This document shows positions 7,901-15,366 of a DNA stretch of 24,217 nt, in pieces; position 1 is the first letter of the stretch; each line of letters begins with the position of its first letter. The DNA lies in NCBI GenBank assembly GCA_035272265.1, contig DATEQV010000543.1, positions 1 through 24,217 of the forward strand. The letters are read 5' to 3'. This stretch comes from Acidisphaera sp035272265 (GTDB lineage: Bacteria > Pseudomonadota > Alphaproteobacteria > Acetobacterales > Acetobacteraceae). The notes beneath the pieces are model-generated. The model was not told the origin of the DNA and ran no database searches. It saw only the letters and a list, made by a program, of their open reading frames with translations. The position numbers were made by a program, and so were the translations under genes.

Positions 7901-8560
7901 GTGTTTCGCTTTCTCCCGACCTCTCTCCAGAGGCTCTACCGCCGCCTCATCGACGCCGTCCCCTACGCCCGCAAGACCCGGCCCCGCCCGCTGCCGCCGG
8001 ACGACGAGCGGCCAAGCTCCGGCCAGGCGCGGCACTACCGGCTGGAAATCGCCTACGACGCCTTCTGCGAGCACCGCCCGCCGCCGAAGCAGCTGTTCCG
8101 CGCCAACCCCTGGCGCCGCGACCTCACCTCGTGGTGCGACAACAGGCCGACCAGCTGGACCGGCCGCCGCAAGCCCCGCTGCCACCACTGCGAGACCGCC
8201 CGCGCCCACTACATCGCCGCCCGCGATCATGGCGACTGGAAGGCCGAGGTCGCGCTCTACAAGCTCGCCCGCCGAGGCGCCGTGCGCCTGCTCGCCGAGC
8301 GCCGGGAATACCGCGAAAGCCGCCGGCAGTTCTGGGCACGCCACCGCGAGGAGGTCGCCCGCCGCGGCCCGGAGCCGATGCCGCCGCAGTTCGAGCCCGA
8401 GCTCTGGCCGATGATCGCCCATCGCGGCTCGGTCGAATCGTGGCACCACCGCGACCGCCGCGAGGTCGAGCGCGACCTCGTGCGCGCCCACGCCCGCCAT
8501 CTGCGCCGCGAGATCCAGCGCCGTAAAGAACGCCTGCGCGACCTGCACGCCGACGAACCT
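7901..8560 (+). CDS. Unrecognised Arg/Trp-rich protein, 3' end uncertain
   Basis: The plus frame from GTG 7901 (GGAAAGGGAGGG about 9 nt upstream) has strongly GC-biased third positions, about 93% in the first half, like the certain genes here. It encodes a basic protein rich in Trp, Tyr and Arg. Visible features are an amphipathic start (FRFLPTSLQRLYRRLID), a possible metal or zinc knuckle (WCDN ... CHHC, near residues 80-105), and a long charged helix near the C-terminus (REVERDLVRAHARHLRRE). The coding bias fades near 8560, exactly where a REP-like palindrome begins. The frame itself runs on without stop to 10753 opposite degP, which is surely not protein. The end given is therefore where coding evidence ends, not a stop codon. 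The original 3' end may have been lost by insertion or a frameshift; TAG at 8562 lies one frame away. The family is unknown. Confidence 0.55.
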
Positions 8561-8597
8561 GTAGGGCGCAAAAGCGCGCAGCGCGCATTGCGCCGCC
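8561..8597. repeat. REP-like palindromic element
   Basis: The element starts GTAGGGCGCAA and ends TTGCGCC. Outer arms 8565-8571 and 8588-8594 pair perfectly (7 bp), and an inner GCGCGC-A-GCGCGC can pair within. The GTAGGGCG...GCGAAGCG-type...CGCC layout resembles the widespread proteobacterial REP palindromes that begin GTAGGG and close with the reverse complement. Only one copy is seen in this window, so repetitiveness is recalled from the pattern, not shown. Confidence 0.55.
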
Positions 8598-8977
8598 TTG
8601 ACGTCGCCGAACCAGCTTCACCGCCACAGCCCGAGCCCCGTCAGTGCGAGGCGCGCGAGCGACGACGCAATCCGGGGCAACGTGACGAACGCCTGTCGCG
8701 CGGCCGTCGATCACCACCCGCCACGTCTTCGGCGCGTGGTCACGATGACGCGGAAAGCCCGAGTGAAACCGCTGAAACGGGCGCCGCGGTACGCGACGGC
8801 GGCACCATCAAGATCGGCGCCGCGCGGCCATGCATACCGCCGCCCGCGAAGCGGTCGCCGCGTCGTCCCGACCGGGGCCCTTCACCAGCCCCAGGCCAAG
8901 CCGTCGCGCCAACCCCGGGGCCGACCACACCGACGCGGGAACCGCGGCCGGATCCCGGTCAGGCCGGAGCCGCCGCC
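8598..8977. other. Stretch of 380 bp without a supportable gene
   Basis: No frame here combines a start, ribosome site and steady GC-biased third positions. On the minus strand, short protein-like pieces appear in alternating frames between about 8760 and 8618. They read roughly FRVIVTT, then APKTWRVVIDGR, then QAFVTLPRIASSLARLALTG, ending at TGA 8618-8620. This is what a small gene broken by frameshifts could look like. The plus strand shows only an Arg/Pro-rich shadow. This stretch follows the 3' end of degP. Confidence 0.4.
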
Positions 8978-10546
8978 CTACCCGGGCTGGTGCCCGTCCA
9001 GGCTCAGCGGGACCCAACGCAGCCCGTCGCTGCTCTGGATCAGCATCAGCACCGACTTGCGGCTCTCCTTGCGCACGGCGTCGATCTTCGCCTGCACATC
9101 CGCCGGGGTGCCCACCTGCTCCTGCTGCACCTCGACGATCACGTCGCCCGGCTTCAGCCCGCGCTCGGACGCCGCGCCGCCCGTCTTGACGTCGGTGATC
9201 ACCACGCCGCTCTGATCCGCGCCGAGCGAGTACTTGTCGCGCAACTGCTGGCTGATCGGCGCGAGCGACATGCCGAGGCCGGAGATGTCGGTCGGCTTTT
9301 CGGCCGGCGGATGCGCGGGCTGCTCGGTCGTCGCCGCGGCCAGCTTGGCCTCGTCGGGCAGCTCGCCCACCGCCACCTGCACCGTCTGCTGCTTGCCGCC
9401 GCGCCAGATCACCACCGGCACCGACTGGCCCACGCGCGTGTCGGCGACGATGCGCGGCAGCGCCTTCATCTCCTTCACGTCCTGGCCGTTGAACTTCAGG
9501 ATCACGTCGCCGCGCTGGATGTCGGACTTCGCCGCCGGTCCGTCGTCGTTCACGCCGGCGACCAGCGCGCCCTCGGCATCATGCAGCCCCAGGCTCTCGG
9601 CGATGTCGGGCGTGACCTGCTGGATGCGCACGCCGAGCCAGCCGCGGCGGACGCGGCCGAACTCGCGCAGGTCGGCCACCACCTTCTTCGCCTCGTTCGC
9701 CGGGATCGAGAACCCGATGCCGATCGAGCCGCCGGACGGCGAATAGATGGCCGTGTTGATGCCCACCACGTCGCCGTTCATGTTGAACAGCGGGCCGCCC
9801 GAGTTGCCGCGGTTGATCGGCGCGTCGGTCTGGATGAAGTCGTCGTACGGCCCCTGGTGGATGTCGCGCCCGCGGGCCGACACGATGCCGGCCGTCACGG
9901 TCCCGCCGAGCCCGAACGGGTTGCCGATCGCCACCACCCAGTCGCCGACGCGCGCGCTGTCGCTGTCGCCGAAATGCACCGCCGGCAGCGGCTTGTCGGA
10001 CTTGATCTGCAGCACCGCGAGGTCGGCGCGCTCGTCCTTGCCGAGAACCTTCGCCTTGAAGCTGGTGTTGTCCTGCAAGGTGACGGTCACCTCGTCGGCG
10101 CCGTCGATCACGTGGTTGTTGGTCACCACGATCCCCGACGGATCGATGATGAAGCCCGAGCCCAGGCTCTGCATCCGGCGCTCCGGCGCCGGCTGGCCCC
10201 CCTCGCCGTGCTGGCCATGGCGGTTGCGCTCCATGAAGTCATGGAAGAACTGCTCGAACGGCGAGCCCGGCGGGAAGCTCGGGATGTCCGGCCCCTGGCC
10301 GTTGCCGCCGCCGCCGCCGCCACCGTTGTCGTTCTCCGCCGTATGCGCGGCCGTGCCCGAGGACGAGATGTTCACCACTGCCGGCAGCAGCTGGGCGGCC
10401 AGGTCGGCGAAGCTGTTGGGCGGAGTGAAGGCGTAGGCCGGCCTGGAGACGACGACGGCCGGCAGCAGCACCGCGCCCGGCGCGGCCGTCACGGCCGCCA
10501 GCGCCAGCAAGGCGGCACGAAGGGGGCGGGGGCGAATCAGCGGCAT
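8978..10546 (-). CDS. degP: DegP/HtrA-type periplasmic serine protease
   Basis: A 522-residue trypsin-like protease and chaperone of the cell envelope. The N-terminus is a signal peptide with a basic start (RPRPLR), a hydrophobic core and probable cleavage after AYA (residue 39). The mature protein has a Gly/Asn linker, then the protease domain with triad His145 (TNNHVIDG), Asp175 (DERADLAVL) and Ser249 (RGNSGGPLF). Two PDZ domains follow, at about 300-395 and 430-515, giving normal DegP/MucD length. ATG 10546 is preferred over TTG 10549 because GGGAG lies 7 nt before it. It follows hflK-hflC on the same strand after 192 bp, an order common in alphaproteobacteria, where HflKC and DegP both serve envelope protein quality control. 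The symbol could also be given as mucD or degQ. Confidence 0.95.
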   Translation of the reverse strand: MPLIRPRPLRAALLALAAVTAAPGAVLLPAVVVSRPAYAFTPPNSFADLAAQLLPAVVNISSSGTAAHTAENDNGGGGGGGNGQGPDIPSFPPGSPFEQFFHDFMERNRHGQHGEGGQPAPERRMQSLGSGFIIDPSGIVVTNNHVIDGADEVTVTLQDNTSFKAKVLGKDERADLAVLQIKSDKPLPAVHFGDSDSARVGDWVVAIGNPFGLGGTVTAGIVSARGRDIHQGPYDDFIQTDAPINRGNSGGPLFNMNGDVVGINTAIYSPSGGSIGIGFSIPANEAKKVVADLREFGRVRRGWLGVRIQQVTPDIAESLGLHDAEGALVAGVNDDGPAAKSDIQRGDVILKFNGQDVKEMKALPRIVADTRVGQSVPVVIWRGGKQQTVQVAVGELPDEAKLAAATTEQPAHPPAEKPTDISGLGMSLAPISQQLRDKYSLGADQSGVVITDVKTGGAASERGLKPGDVIVEVQQEQVGTPADVQAKIDAVRKESRKSVLMLIQSSDGLRWVPLSLDGHQPG

Positions 10547-10619
10547 CAATCAACTCCCAAAGGTCGGCTGCAACATCCTACGGGCCTGCAACGGGCAGGC
10601 CAGAAATGGGGCCCTCACC

Positions 10620-10664
10620 GGCACCCTGCCAGTCGGTACCCTGTGGGTCGGCACCCTGCCAGTC
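10620..10664. repeat. Three tandem copies of a 15-bp unit between hflC and degP
   Basis: GGCACCCTGCCAGTC at 10620-10634 is repeated exactly at 10650-10664. A diverged middle copy, GGTACCCTGTGGGTC, lies at 10635-10649. The array sits in the 192-bp gap 74-118 bp upstream of the degP start codon, so copy-number change would alter the degP leader or promoter spacing. I find no convincing -10/-35 pair in this gap. Confidence 0.85.
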
Positions 10665-10738
10665 ACCTCGACTGTAACGGACAACCATATCCTGATCGCG
10701 GGCCAGCTGAAACTGGAGTGCCATCCGGTTACGGCAAG

Positions 10739-11620
10739 TTAAGGCCCCGGTGAAGGGGCAGTTTGCAGGAGGCGGAGGAAATCGTTGCCGGGGGTCAGCA
10801 CGAGCTTGTCATTGCCCGAGGCGAACGCCGCCTCGTACGCCTGCATGGTCCGCCAGAATCCGAAGAAGTTCGGGTCCTGGCTATACGCCTCGGCATAGAT
10901 CCGGCTCGCCGCCGCCTCGCCGGCGCCACGCAGCTGGTCGGCCGTCGCCCTGGCCTCGGCCAGCAGCACGGTCCGGTCGCGGTCCGCGTCGGCACGGATC
11001 TTCGCCGCCGCCTCGGCCCCCTCGGCGCGCGCCTGCTTGGCGACCCGCACCCGCTCGCTGGTCATGCGGTCCAGGATCGCCTGCGTGTTCTCCAACGGCA
11101 GGTCGGCGCGGCGGATGCGCACGTCCTCCACCAGCACGCCGAACCCCTTCATCTCGGCGTTCACCTGGTCGCGGATCGCCGCCATGATCCGCGCGCGATC
11201 GGCCGACAGCACCGCCAGCAGCGCGTTGTTGCCCAGCACGCGCCGCATCGCCGACTGCACGACCGACGACAGCCGGTTGCGGATCGCGTCCTCGGTGATG
11301 CCCACCGACTGGTACAGTTTCAGCGTATCGGTGATGCGCAGCATGGTGAAGCTGTCGACGATCAGCCGCCGCTGGTCGCCGAGGATCACCTCTTCATTCG
11401 GCTGCACGTACATCAGCAGGCGGTTGTCGAAGTCGATCACCGTCTGGATCAGCGGCAGCTTCACGTGCAGCCCCGGCGTGTTGACCACCCGCACCGGCTT
11501 GCCGAACTGGGTGATCAGCGCCTGCTCGGTCTGTTCGACGATGAACAGCGAGGAGTTGAGCACCAGCAGCGCGATGACGATCACCACCGCGCCGACGATC
11601 GACCACGTCCTCATTTTCAT
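10739..11620 (-). CDS. hflC: HflC, SPFH-domain regulator of FtsH protease
   Basis: HflC forms with HflK a large membrane cage that surrounds and modulates the ATP-dependent protease FtsH. The 293-residue product has an N-terminal membrane anchor (about residues 7-28, WSIVGAVVIVIALLVL) and then an SPFH/band-7 domain (VEQTEQALITQFGKPVRVV, GLHVKLPLIQTV, RRLIVDSF). A long Ala/Glu/Arg-rich coiled coil (ERVRVAKQARAEGAEAAA...) leads to a C-terminal FFGFWRTMQAYE, typical of HflC. Its ATG overlaps the hflK stop as ATGA, so translation of the pair is probably coupled. No unusual residues are seen. Confidence 0.96.
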   Translation of the reverse strand: MKMRTWSIVGAVVIVIALLVLNSSLFIVEQTEQALITQFGKPVRVVNTPGLHVKLPLIQTVIDFDNRLLMYVQPNEEVILGDQRRLIVDSFTMLRITDTLKLYQSVGITEDAIRNRLSSVVQSAMRRVLGNNALLAVLSADRARIMAAIRDQVNAEMKGFGVLVEDVRIRRADLPLENTQAILDRMTSERVRVAKQARAEGAEAAAKIRADADRDRTVLLAEARATADQLRGAGEAAASRIYAEAYSQDPNFFGFWRTMQAYEAAFASGNDKLVLTPGNDFLRLLQTAPSPGP

Positions 11621-12843
11621 TGCGACGCTCCCGTCGCTGACGACACCGACGGACTTGACGGCGCCGCCGGCGCGCCGGACGGCGGCGCCGTCGACACGGG
11701 CGGCGACGCACCGGTCCCGAGCTGCAGGATCGGCAGCAGCCCCTTCAGCGCGTCATCGACCACGGTCGCCTGAGCATGCGTGAGCACGTCCTGCATGGTG
11801 TCGATATACATGCGGCGCATCGTCACCGTCTTCGCCGCGCGATAGGCATCGAGCACTTGCAGGAAGCGCTTGGTCTGTCCCGTCGCCCCGGCGATCGCCG
11901 CCTGACGGTCGGCATCCGCCGCCGCCACCGTCGCCGCCGCGAGCCCGCGTGCGCGCGGCACGATGTCGTTGCGGTAGGCCTGGGCCTCGTTGCGCGCGCG
12001 GTCCGCTTCGGTGTTGGCGCGCTGCACGTCGCGGAAGCTGTCGATCACCGCGGTCGGCGGATCGACGCGCTGGAGCTGCACTTGCGTGATCTCCACGCCC
12101 GCCTTGTAGCTGTCGAGGATAGTTTGAGTGGCCTTCAGCACGTCCGCTTCGACCTGGGCGCGCGCCTCGGCGAGGATCGGCTGGATCGGCGTGCGGCCCA
12201 CGACCTCGCGCAGGCTGCTCTCGGCCACCGCCTTGATGACCGCCGAGGGCTGGTCGGGCGGCTCGCGGACGTTGAACAGGAAGGCGACCGGGTCGCTGAT
12301 CTTCCAGAACACGACGACCTCGATGTCGACGATGTTCTCGTCGCCGGTCAGCATCTGGCTTTCCTCGAGCACGTTGCGCTCGGGACTGGAACTCTGGCCG
12401 TAGCGGTCGTTGGACCGGAAGCCGATCTCGATCTTGTTGATCACCGTGACAGCCGGCCGCTCGACGGACTCGATCGGCCACGGCAGGTGGTAGTTCAGCC
12501 CCGGCCATGTGGTTTGGTGATACGCGCCGAAGCGCATCACTATGCCCGCCTCGTCCGGCTGGACGCGGTAGAAGCCGCTGGCGAGCCACAGGGCGACGAG
12601 GACGGCGACGGCGATCCCCACGCCGCGATAGCCCATCGGGCCGCCGGGCATGAGCCGGCGCAGCCGCTCCTGCAGCCGCTCGAGCAACTCGTCCATGTCG
12701 CGCGGGGCGCCCTGCCAGGGCGGGCGCGGCCGCGGACGCTGCGGCGGTGGACGCGGCGGGCCGCCGAACGGACCGCCCGACCCGTCGCCGCCCCCCGGCG
12801 GCGTGCCCCAAGGCCCGGGATCCGGGCCGTCATTCTTAGGCAA
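11617..12843 (-). CDS. hflK: HflK, SPFH-domain regulator of FtsH protease
   Basis: Partner of HflC in the membrane complex that controls FtsH. It has a Gly/Pro-rich cytoplasmic head (PWGTPPGGGDGSGGPFGG), one membrane helix (about 73-93), a band-7 domain (YRVQPDEAGIVMRFG, GLNYHLPWPIESV) and a coiled coil ending in a Pro/Ser/Ala-rich tail. I chose the TTG start at 12843 because GGAG stands 6 nt before it and the protein then begins (M)PKNDGPDPGPWG, as HflK usually does. The in-frame ATG at 12894 would add 17 residues, has no ribosome site, and lies close to the predicted transcription start. The length with the TTG start is 408 residues. Confidence 0.94.
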   Translation of the reverse strand: MPKNDGPDPGPWGTPPGGGDGSGGPFGGPPRPPPQRPRPRPPWQGAPRDMDELLERLQERLRRLMPGGPMGYRGVGIAVAVLVALWLASGFYRVQPDEAGIVMRFGAYHQTTWPGLNYHLPWPIESVERPAVTVINKIEIGFRSNDRYGQSSSPERNVLEESQMLTGDENIVDIEVVVFWKISDPVAFLFNVREPPDQPSAVIKAVAESSLREVVGRTPIQPILAEARAQVEADVLKATQTILDSYKAGVEITQVQLQRVDPPTAVIDSFRDVQRANTEADRARNEAQAYRNDIVPRARGLAAATVAAADADRQAAIAGATGQTKRFLQVLDAYRAAKTVTMRRMYIDTMQDVLTHAQATVVDDALKGLLPILQLGTGASPPVSTAPPSGAPAAPSSPSVSSATGASQ

Positions 12844-12910
12844 TCCGCTCTCCTGTCTGCCGAGCCGGTTGGCGGCTGCGCGATCTCGCGCCATATCGGG
12901 CAGGCGGCGG

Positions 12911-12939
12911 CTTATTCACCCCCGGCGAAGGCTTGGCAA
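12911..12939 (-). promoter_or_regulatory. Candidate hflK promoter
   Basis: Read on the minus strand, TTGCCA (12939-12934) and AATAAG (12916-12911) are separated by 17 nt, a fair -35/-10 match. Transcription would start near 12904, giving a leader of about 60 nt to the TTG start of hflK but only about 10 nt to the ATG at 12894. The sequence overlaps the mrp leader on the other strand. Confidence 0.3.
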
Positions 12940-12943
12940 GCGG

Positions 12944-14086
12944 ATGACACAGGCAGCCGACACCCCCACCCCCGACCGGCTCCGCGACGCGCTGCGCGAA
13001 GTGCGCGATCCGGCCACCGGCCGCGACCTGATCGAGGCCGGCCTGCTGGACGGAATCGAGCAGCGCGGCGGCCTCGTGCAGGCCTCGCTGCGCGTCGACC
13101 GCGCCCAGGCCTCCGCGATGGAGCCGGTGCGCCGCGCGGCCGAGGCGGCGCTGGCCGCCGTGCCGGGTGTGCGCAGCGCGACCGTCATCCTGACCGCGCA
13201 CCGCGGCGCCTCGCCCAACGGCGCGCCGGCCGCGCACGCACACGGCCACGCGCCCATCCGCACCGGGGCGGCCCCTGGCGCGGGCCCGGGGACCGGCATC
13301 GCCGACCCGCAGGGACGCGGCAAGCTGCTCGCCGACGTCGGCGCGATCATCGCCGTCGCCTCCGGCAAGGGCGGCGTCGGCAAGTCGACGGTAGCGACCA
13401 ACATCGCGATCGCGCTGGCGCAAACCGGCCGGCGCGTCGGGCTGCTGGACGCCGACATCTACGGCCCCAGCCTGCCGCGCATGCTCGGCGTCAAGCGCAA
13501 GCCGGAGGTGCGTGACAACATCATGATCCCGATCGACGCCTGGGGCCTGAAGGCGATGTCGATCGGCTTCCTCGTCGAAGAAGAGGCGCCGATGATCTGG
13601 CGCGGCCCGATGGTCATGGGCGCCTTGGAGCAGATGATGGGCCAGGTCGCCTGGGGCGCGCTCGACGTGCTGATCGTCGACATGCCGCCGGGCACCGGCG
13701 ATGCGCAGCTGACGATGGCGCAGCGCGTGTCGCTCGCCGGCGCGGTGATCGTCTCCACGCCGCAGGACATCGCATTGCTCGACGCACGACGGGGTGTGGC
13801 GATGTTCCAGCGCGTCAACGTCCCGGTGCTCGGCGTCGTCGAGAACATGAGCTTCTTCTGCTGCCCCAACTGCGGGACGCGGACGGACATCTTCGGCCAC
13901 GGCGGCGCGCGCGCCGAGGCGCAGCGCCTGGGTGTGCCGTTCCTCGGCGAGGTGCCGCTTTTGCCGGCGATCCGCAGCGCCTCGGACGAGGGCATGCCGG
14001 TCGTCGCCGCGGCCCCCGACAGCCCCGCCGCGCAGGCCTTCGCGGCGGTGGCCGCGGCCGTCGCCAAGTCGCTGCCGTCGCACTGA
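12944..14086 (+). CDS. mrp: Mrp/ApbC-type iron-sulfur carrier ATPase
   Basis: A P-loop ATPase that binds and hands over Fe-S clusters to apo-proteins. The 380-residue product has an N-terminal MIP18-like domain (about 8-85, LREVRDPATGRDLIEAGLL), a His/Ala/Gly linker, and the deviant Walker A GKGGVGKST (141-149). The Mrp stretch DADIYGPSLPRML, Walker B-like VDMPPGTGDAQL, and the cluster-binding CPNC (Cys307, Cys310) in NMSFFCCPNCG follow. The frame is open upstream, but ATG 12944 is the first start after the divergent hflK leader and gives the normal length; the ribosome site is weak. The stop overlaps the start of the next gene (TGATG), so the two are probably translated together. Confidence 0.95.
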   Translation: MTQAADTPTPDRLRDALREVRDPATGRDLIEAGLLDGIEQRGGLVQASLRVDRAQASAMEPVRRAAEAALAAVPGVRSATVILTAHRGASPNGAPAAHAHGHAPIRTGAAPGAGPGTGIADPQGRGKLLADVGAIIAVASGKGGVGKSTVATNIAIALAQTGRRVGLLDADIYGPSLPRMLGVKRKPEVRDNIMIPIDAWGLKAMSIGFLVEEEAPMIWRGPMVMGALEQMMGQVAWGALDVLIVDMPPGTGDAQLTMAQRVSLAGAVIVSTPQDIALLDARRGVAMFQRVNVPVLGVVENMSFFCCPNCGTRTDIFGHGGARAEAQRLGVPFLGEVPLLPAIRSASDEGMPVVAAAPDSPAAQAFAAVAAAVAKSLPSH

Positions 14087-15024
14087 TGATCGCGTTCACG
14101 ACTGCCGACATCCCCGACCTGACCGGCAAGCGCATCGTCGTCACCGGCGCCACCAACGGCATCGGCCGCATCGCCGCCACCGCGCTTGCCGCCAAAGGTG
14201 CGTCCGTCATCCTCACCGGACGCGACGCGAAACGTCTGGACCAGACGGTCGCGGCGATCACGCGCGCGCACCCGACAGCGACCGTGCGCACGATCGTCGC
14301 CGACCAGGCGCGCCTTGCCGACGTCCGCGCGCTGGCCGGGCAGATCGCCGCCGACGGCCAGAAGCTCGACGTCCTGCTCAACAACGCGGGGCTGGTGGCG
14401 GCGCCGAAGCGGCAGGTCACCGCCGACGGGTTCGAGATGCAGTTCGGCGTGAACTACCTGTCGCACTACCTGCTGACGGCGCTGCTGGTACCGACGCTGC
14501 TGCGCGCGCCCGCCCCCCGCGTCGTCACCATCGCCAGCGTCGCCCACAAGCGCGCCCGCGTGGACTTCGACGACCTGCAGAGCGCGCGCAGCTACGACCG
14601 CATGCGCGCCTACGCGGCATCGAAGCTGGAGAACCTGATCTTCGCGCTCGAACTGGATCGCCGTGCCCGCGCGGCGCAGTCGCCCCTGATGAGCGTGGCC
14701 GCGCATCCCGGCATCTCGATGACCAACATCTTCGCCGGCGCCGGCGTGCCGGGGCTGCTGATACCTGCGTTCAAGCTGGCCGGCGGGTTCATCGGCCAGT
14801 CGGCGGAGGCCGGCGCGCTGCCCGGCCTGTTCGCCGCGACCAGCCCCGCCGCGCAGCCCGGCGGCTATTACGGGCCGCAGGGCTGGCGCGAGATGAGAGG
14901 CCCGCTCGGAGAGGCCTACGTCGCCGAGAAGGCACGCGACCCCGCCGTCGCCGCCCGCCTGTTCGAGGTCTCGGCGACGTTGACCGGCGTGCCGTTCCCG
15001 GAGTTCGTTACGCCATCGACTTGA
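14086..15024 (+). CDS. Short-chain dehydrogenase/reductase, retinol-dehydrogenase-like
   Basis: A 312-residue NAD(P)-dependent oxidoreductase with Rossmann motif TGATNGIG (20-27), NNAG (99-102), a catalytic Ser near 151 and the pair Tyr176/Lys180 in YAASK. The Arg after the second strand (TGRDAKRL) suggests NADP preference. Length and the C-terminal AAHPGISMTNIF fit the extended RDH/WW-oxidoreductase-like group used for alcohols, ketones and lipophilic carbonyls; the substrate is not evident. ATG 14086 overlaps the mrp stop by one base, implying coupling, though no shared function is apparent. The 3' end overlaps the convergent GYD-domain gene by 17 nt. Confidence 0.93.
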   Translation: MIAFTTADIPDLTGKRIVVTGATNGIGRIAATALAAKGASVILTGRDAKRLDQTVAAITRAHPTATVRTIVADQARLADVRALAGQIAADGQKLDVLLNNAGLVAAPKRQVTADGFEMQFGVNYLSHYLLTALLVPTLLRAPAPRVVTIASVAHKRARVDFDDLQSARSYDRMRAYAASKLENLIFALELDRRARAAQSPLMSVAAHPGISMTNIFAGAGVPGLLIPAFKLAGGFIGQSAEAGALPGLFAATSPAAQPGGYYGPQGWREMRGPLGEAYVAEKARDPAVAARLFEVSATLTGVPFPEFVTPST

Positions 15025-15301
15025 CGATCTCGCGGAAGGCCTGCTCGGGAAAGGCCTTCAGCGTCTTGGTGCGCACGAAGCCTTTCTTGGCGATCTGCAG
15101 CGTCAGACGCGCGGCGACGGCATCGTCGGGTGCGTCGTAGATCAGGACGAGGTCGTAGTCGCCCATCGTCATGTGGATCGAGTGGAAATGGCAGTCCATG
15201 TCCGCCAGCAGCTTCTTCACCGCATCGAGGCGTTCGCCCGCATTTGCAACCGCCCTGATGCCTTCCGGCGTCCAGTTCGCAAGTGCAACATAGGTCGACA
15301 T
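15008..15301 (-). CDS. GYD-domain protein
   Basis: A 97-residue protein matching the small GYD family (ferredoxin-like fold) of unknown function. It starts MSTYVALANWTPEGIRAV and contains the family signature MGDYDLVLIYDAPDDAVAAR, with a C-terminal strand-helix (RTKTLKAFPEQAFREIV). GGGAG lies 7 nt before ATG 15301. It is the last gene of a dense minus-strand run, 65 nt after the ribokinase gene, and converges on the dehydrogenase gene with a 17-nt overlap. Related proteins are thought to be small oligomeric binding proteins; no ligand is suggested here. Confidence 0.9.
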   Translation of the reverse strand: MSTYVALANWTPEGIRAVANAGERLDAVKKLLADMDCHFHSIHMTMGDYDLVLIYDAPDDAVAARLTLQIAKKGFVRTKTLKAFPEQAFREIVKSMA

Positions 15302-15366
15302 GGCACGCTCCCTTCCGCAACACGGGTGAACGCTAGCCCCGTCACGCCCGCAGCCAAAGCAAAACC

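Noticed and set aside
7862..8548. Minus-strand open frame ending just before the leftward terminator
   Set aside because: Its third codon positions (the first positions of the plus frame) are less GC-biased and its product is Ala/Gly/Val shadow. The plus frame has the ribosome site and better composition. The terminator nearby leaves slight doubt.
10620..10664. CRISPR-like repeats
   Set aside because: The copies are contiguous 15-bp units with no spacers and no cas genes nearby.
8598..10753. Continuation of the plus-strand open frame from 7901 through the whole of degP
   Set aside because: Opposite a certain degP gene, the product is His/Arg/Ala-rich shadow, and third-position bias is lost after about 8560.
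12650..12943. Upstream extension of the mrp frame into hflK
   Set aside because: Antisense to the HflK head region; Mrp of normal length begins at 12944.
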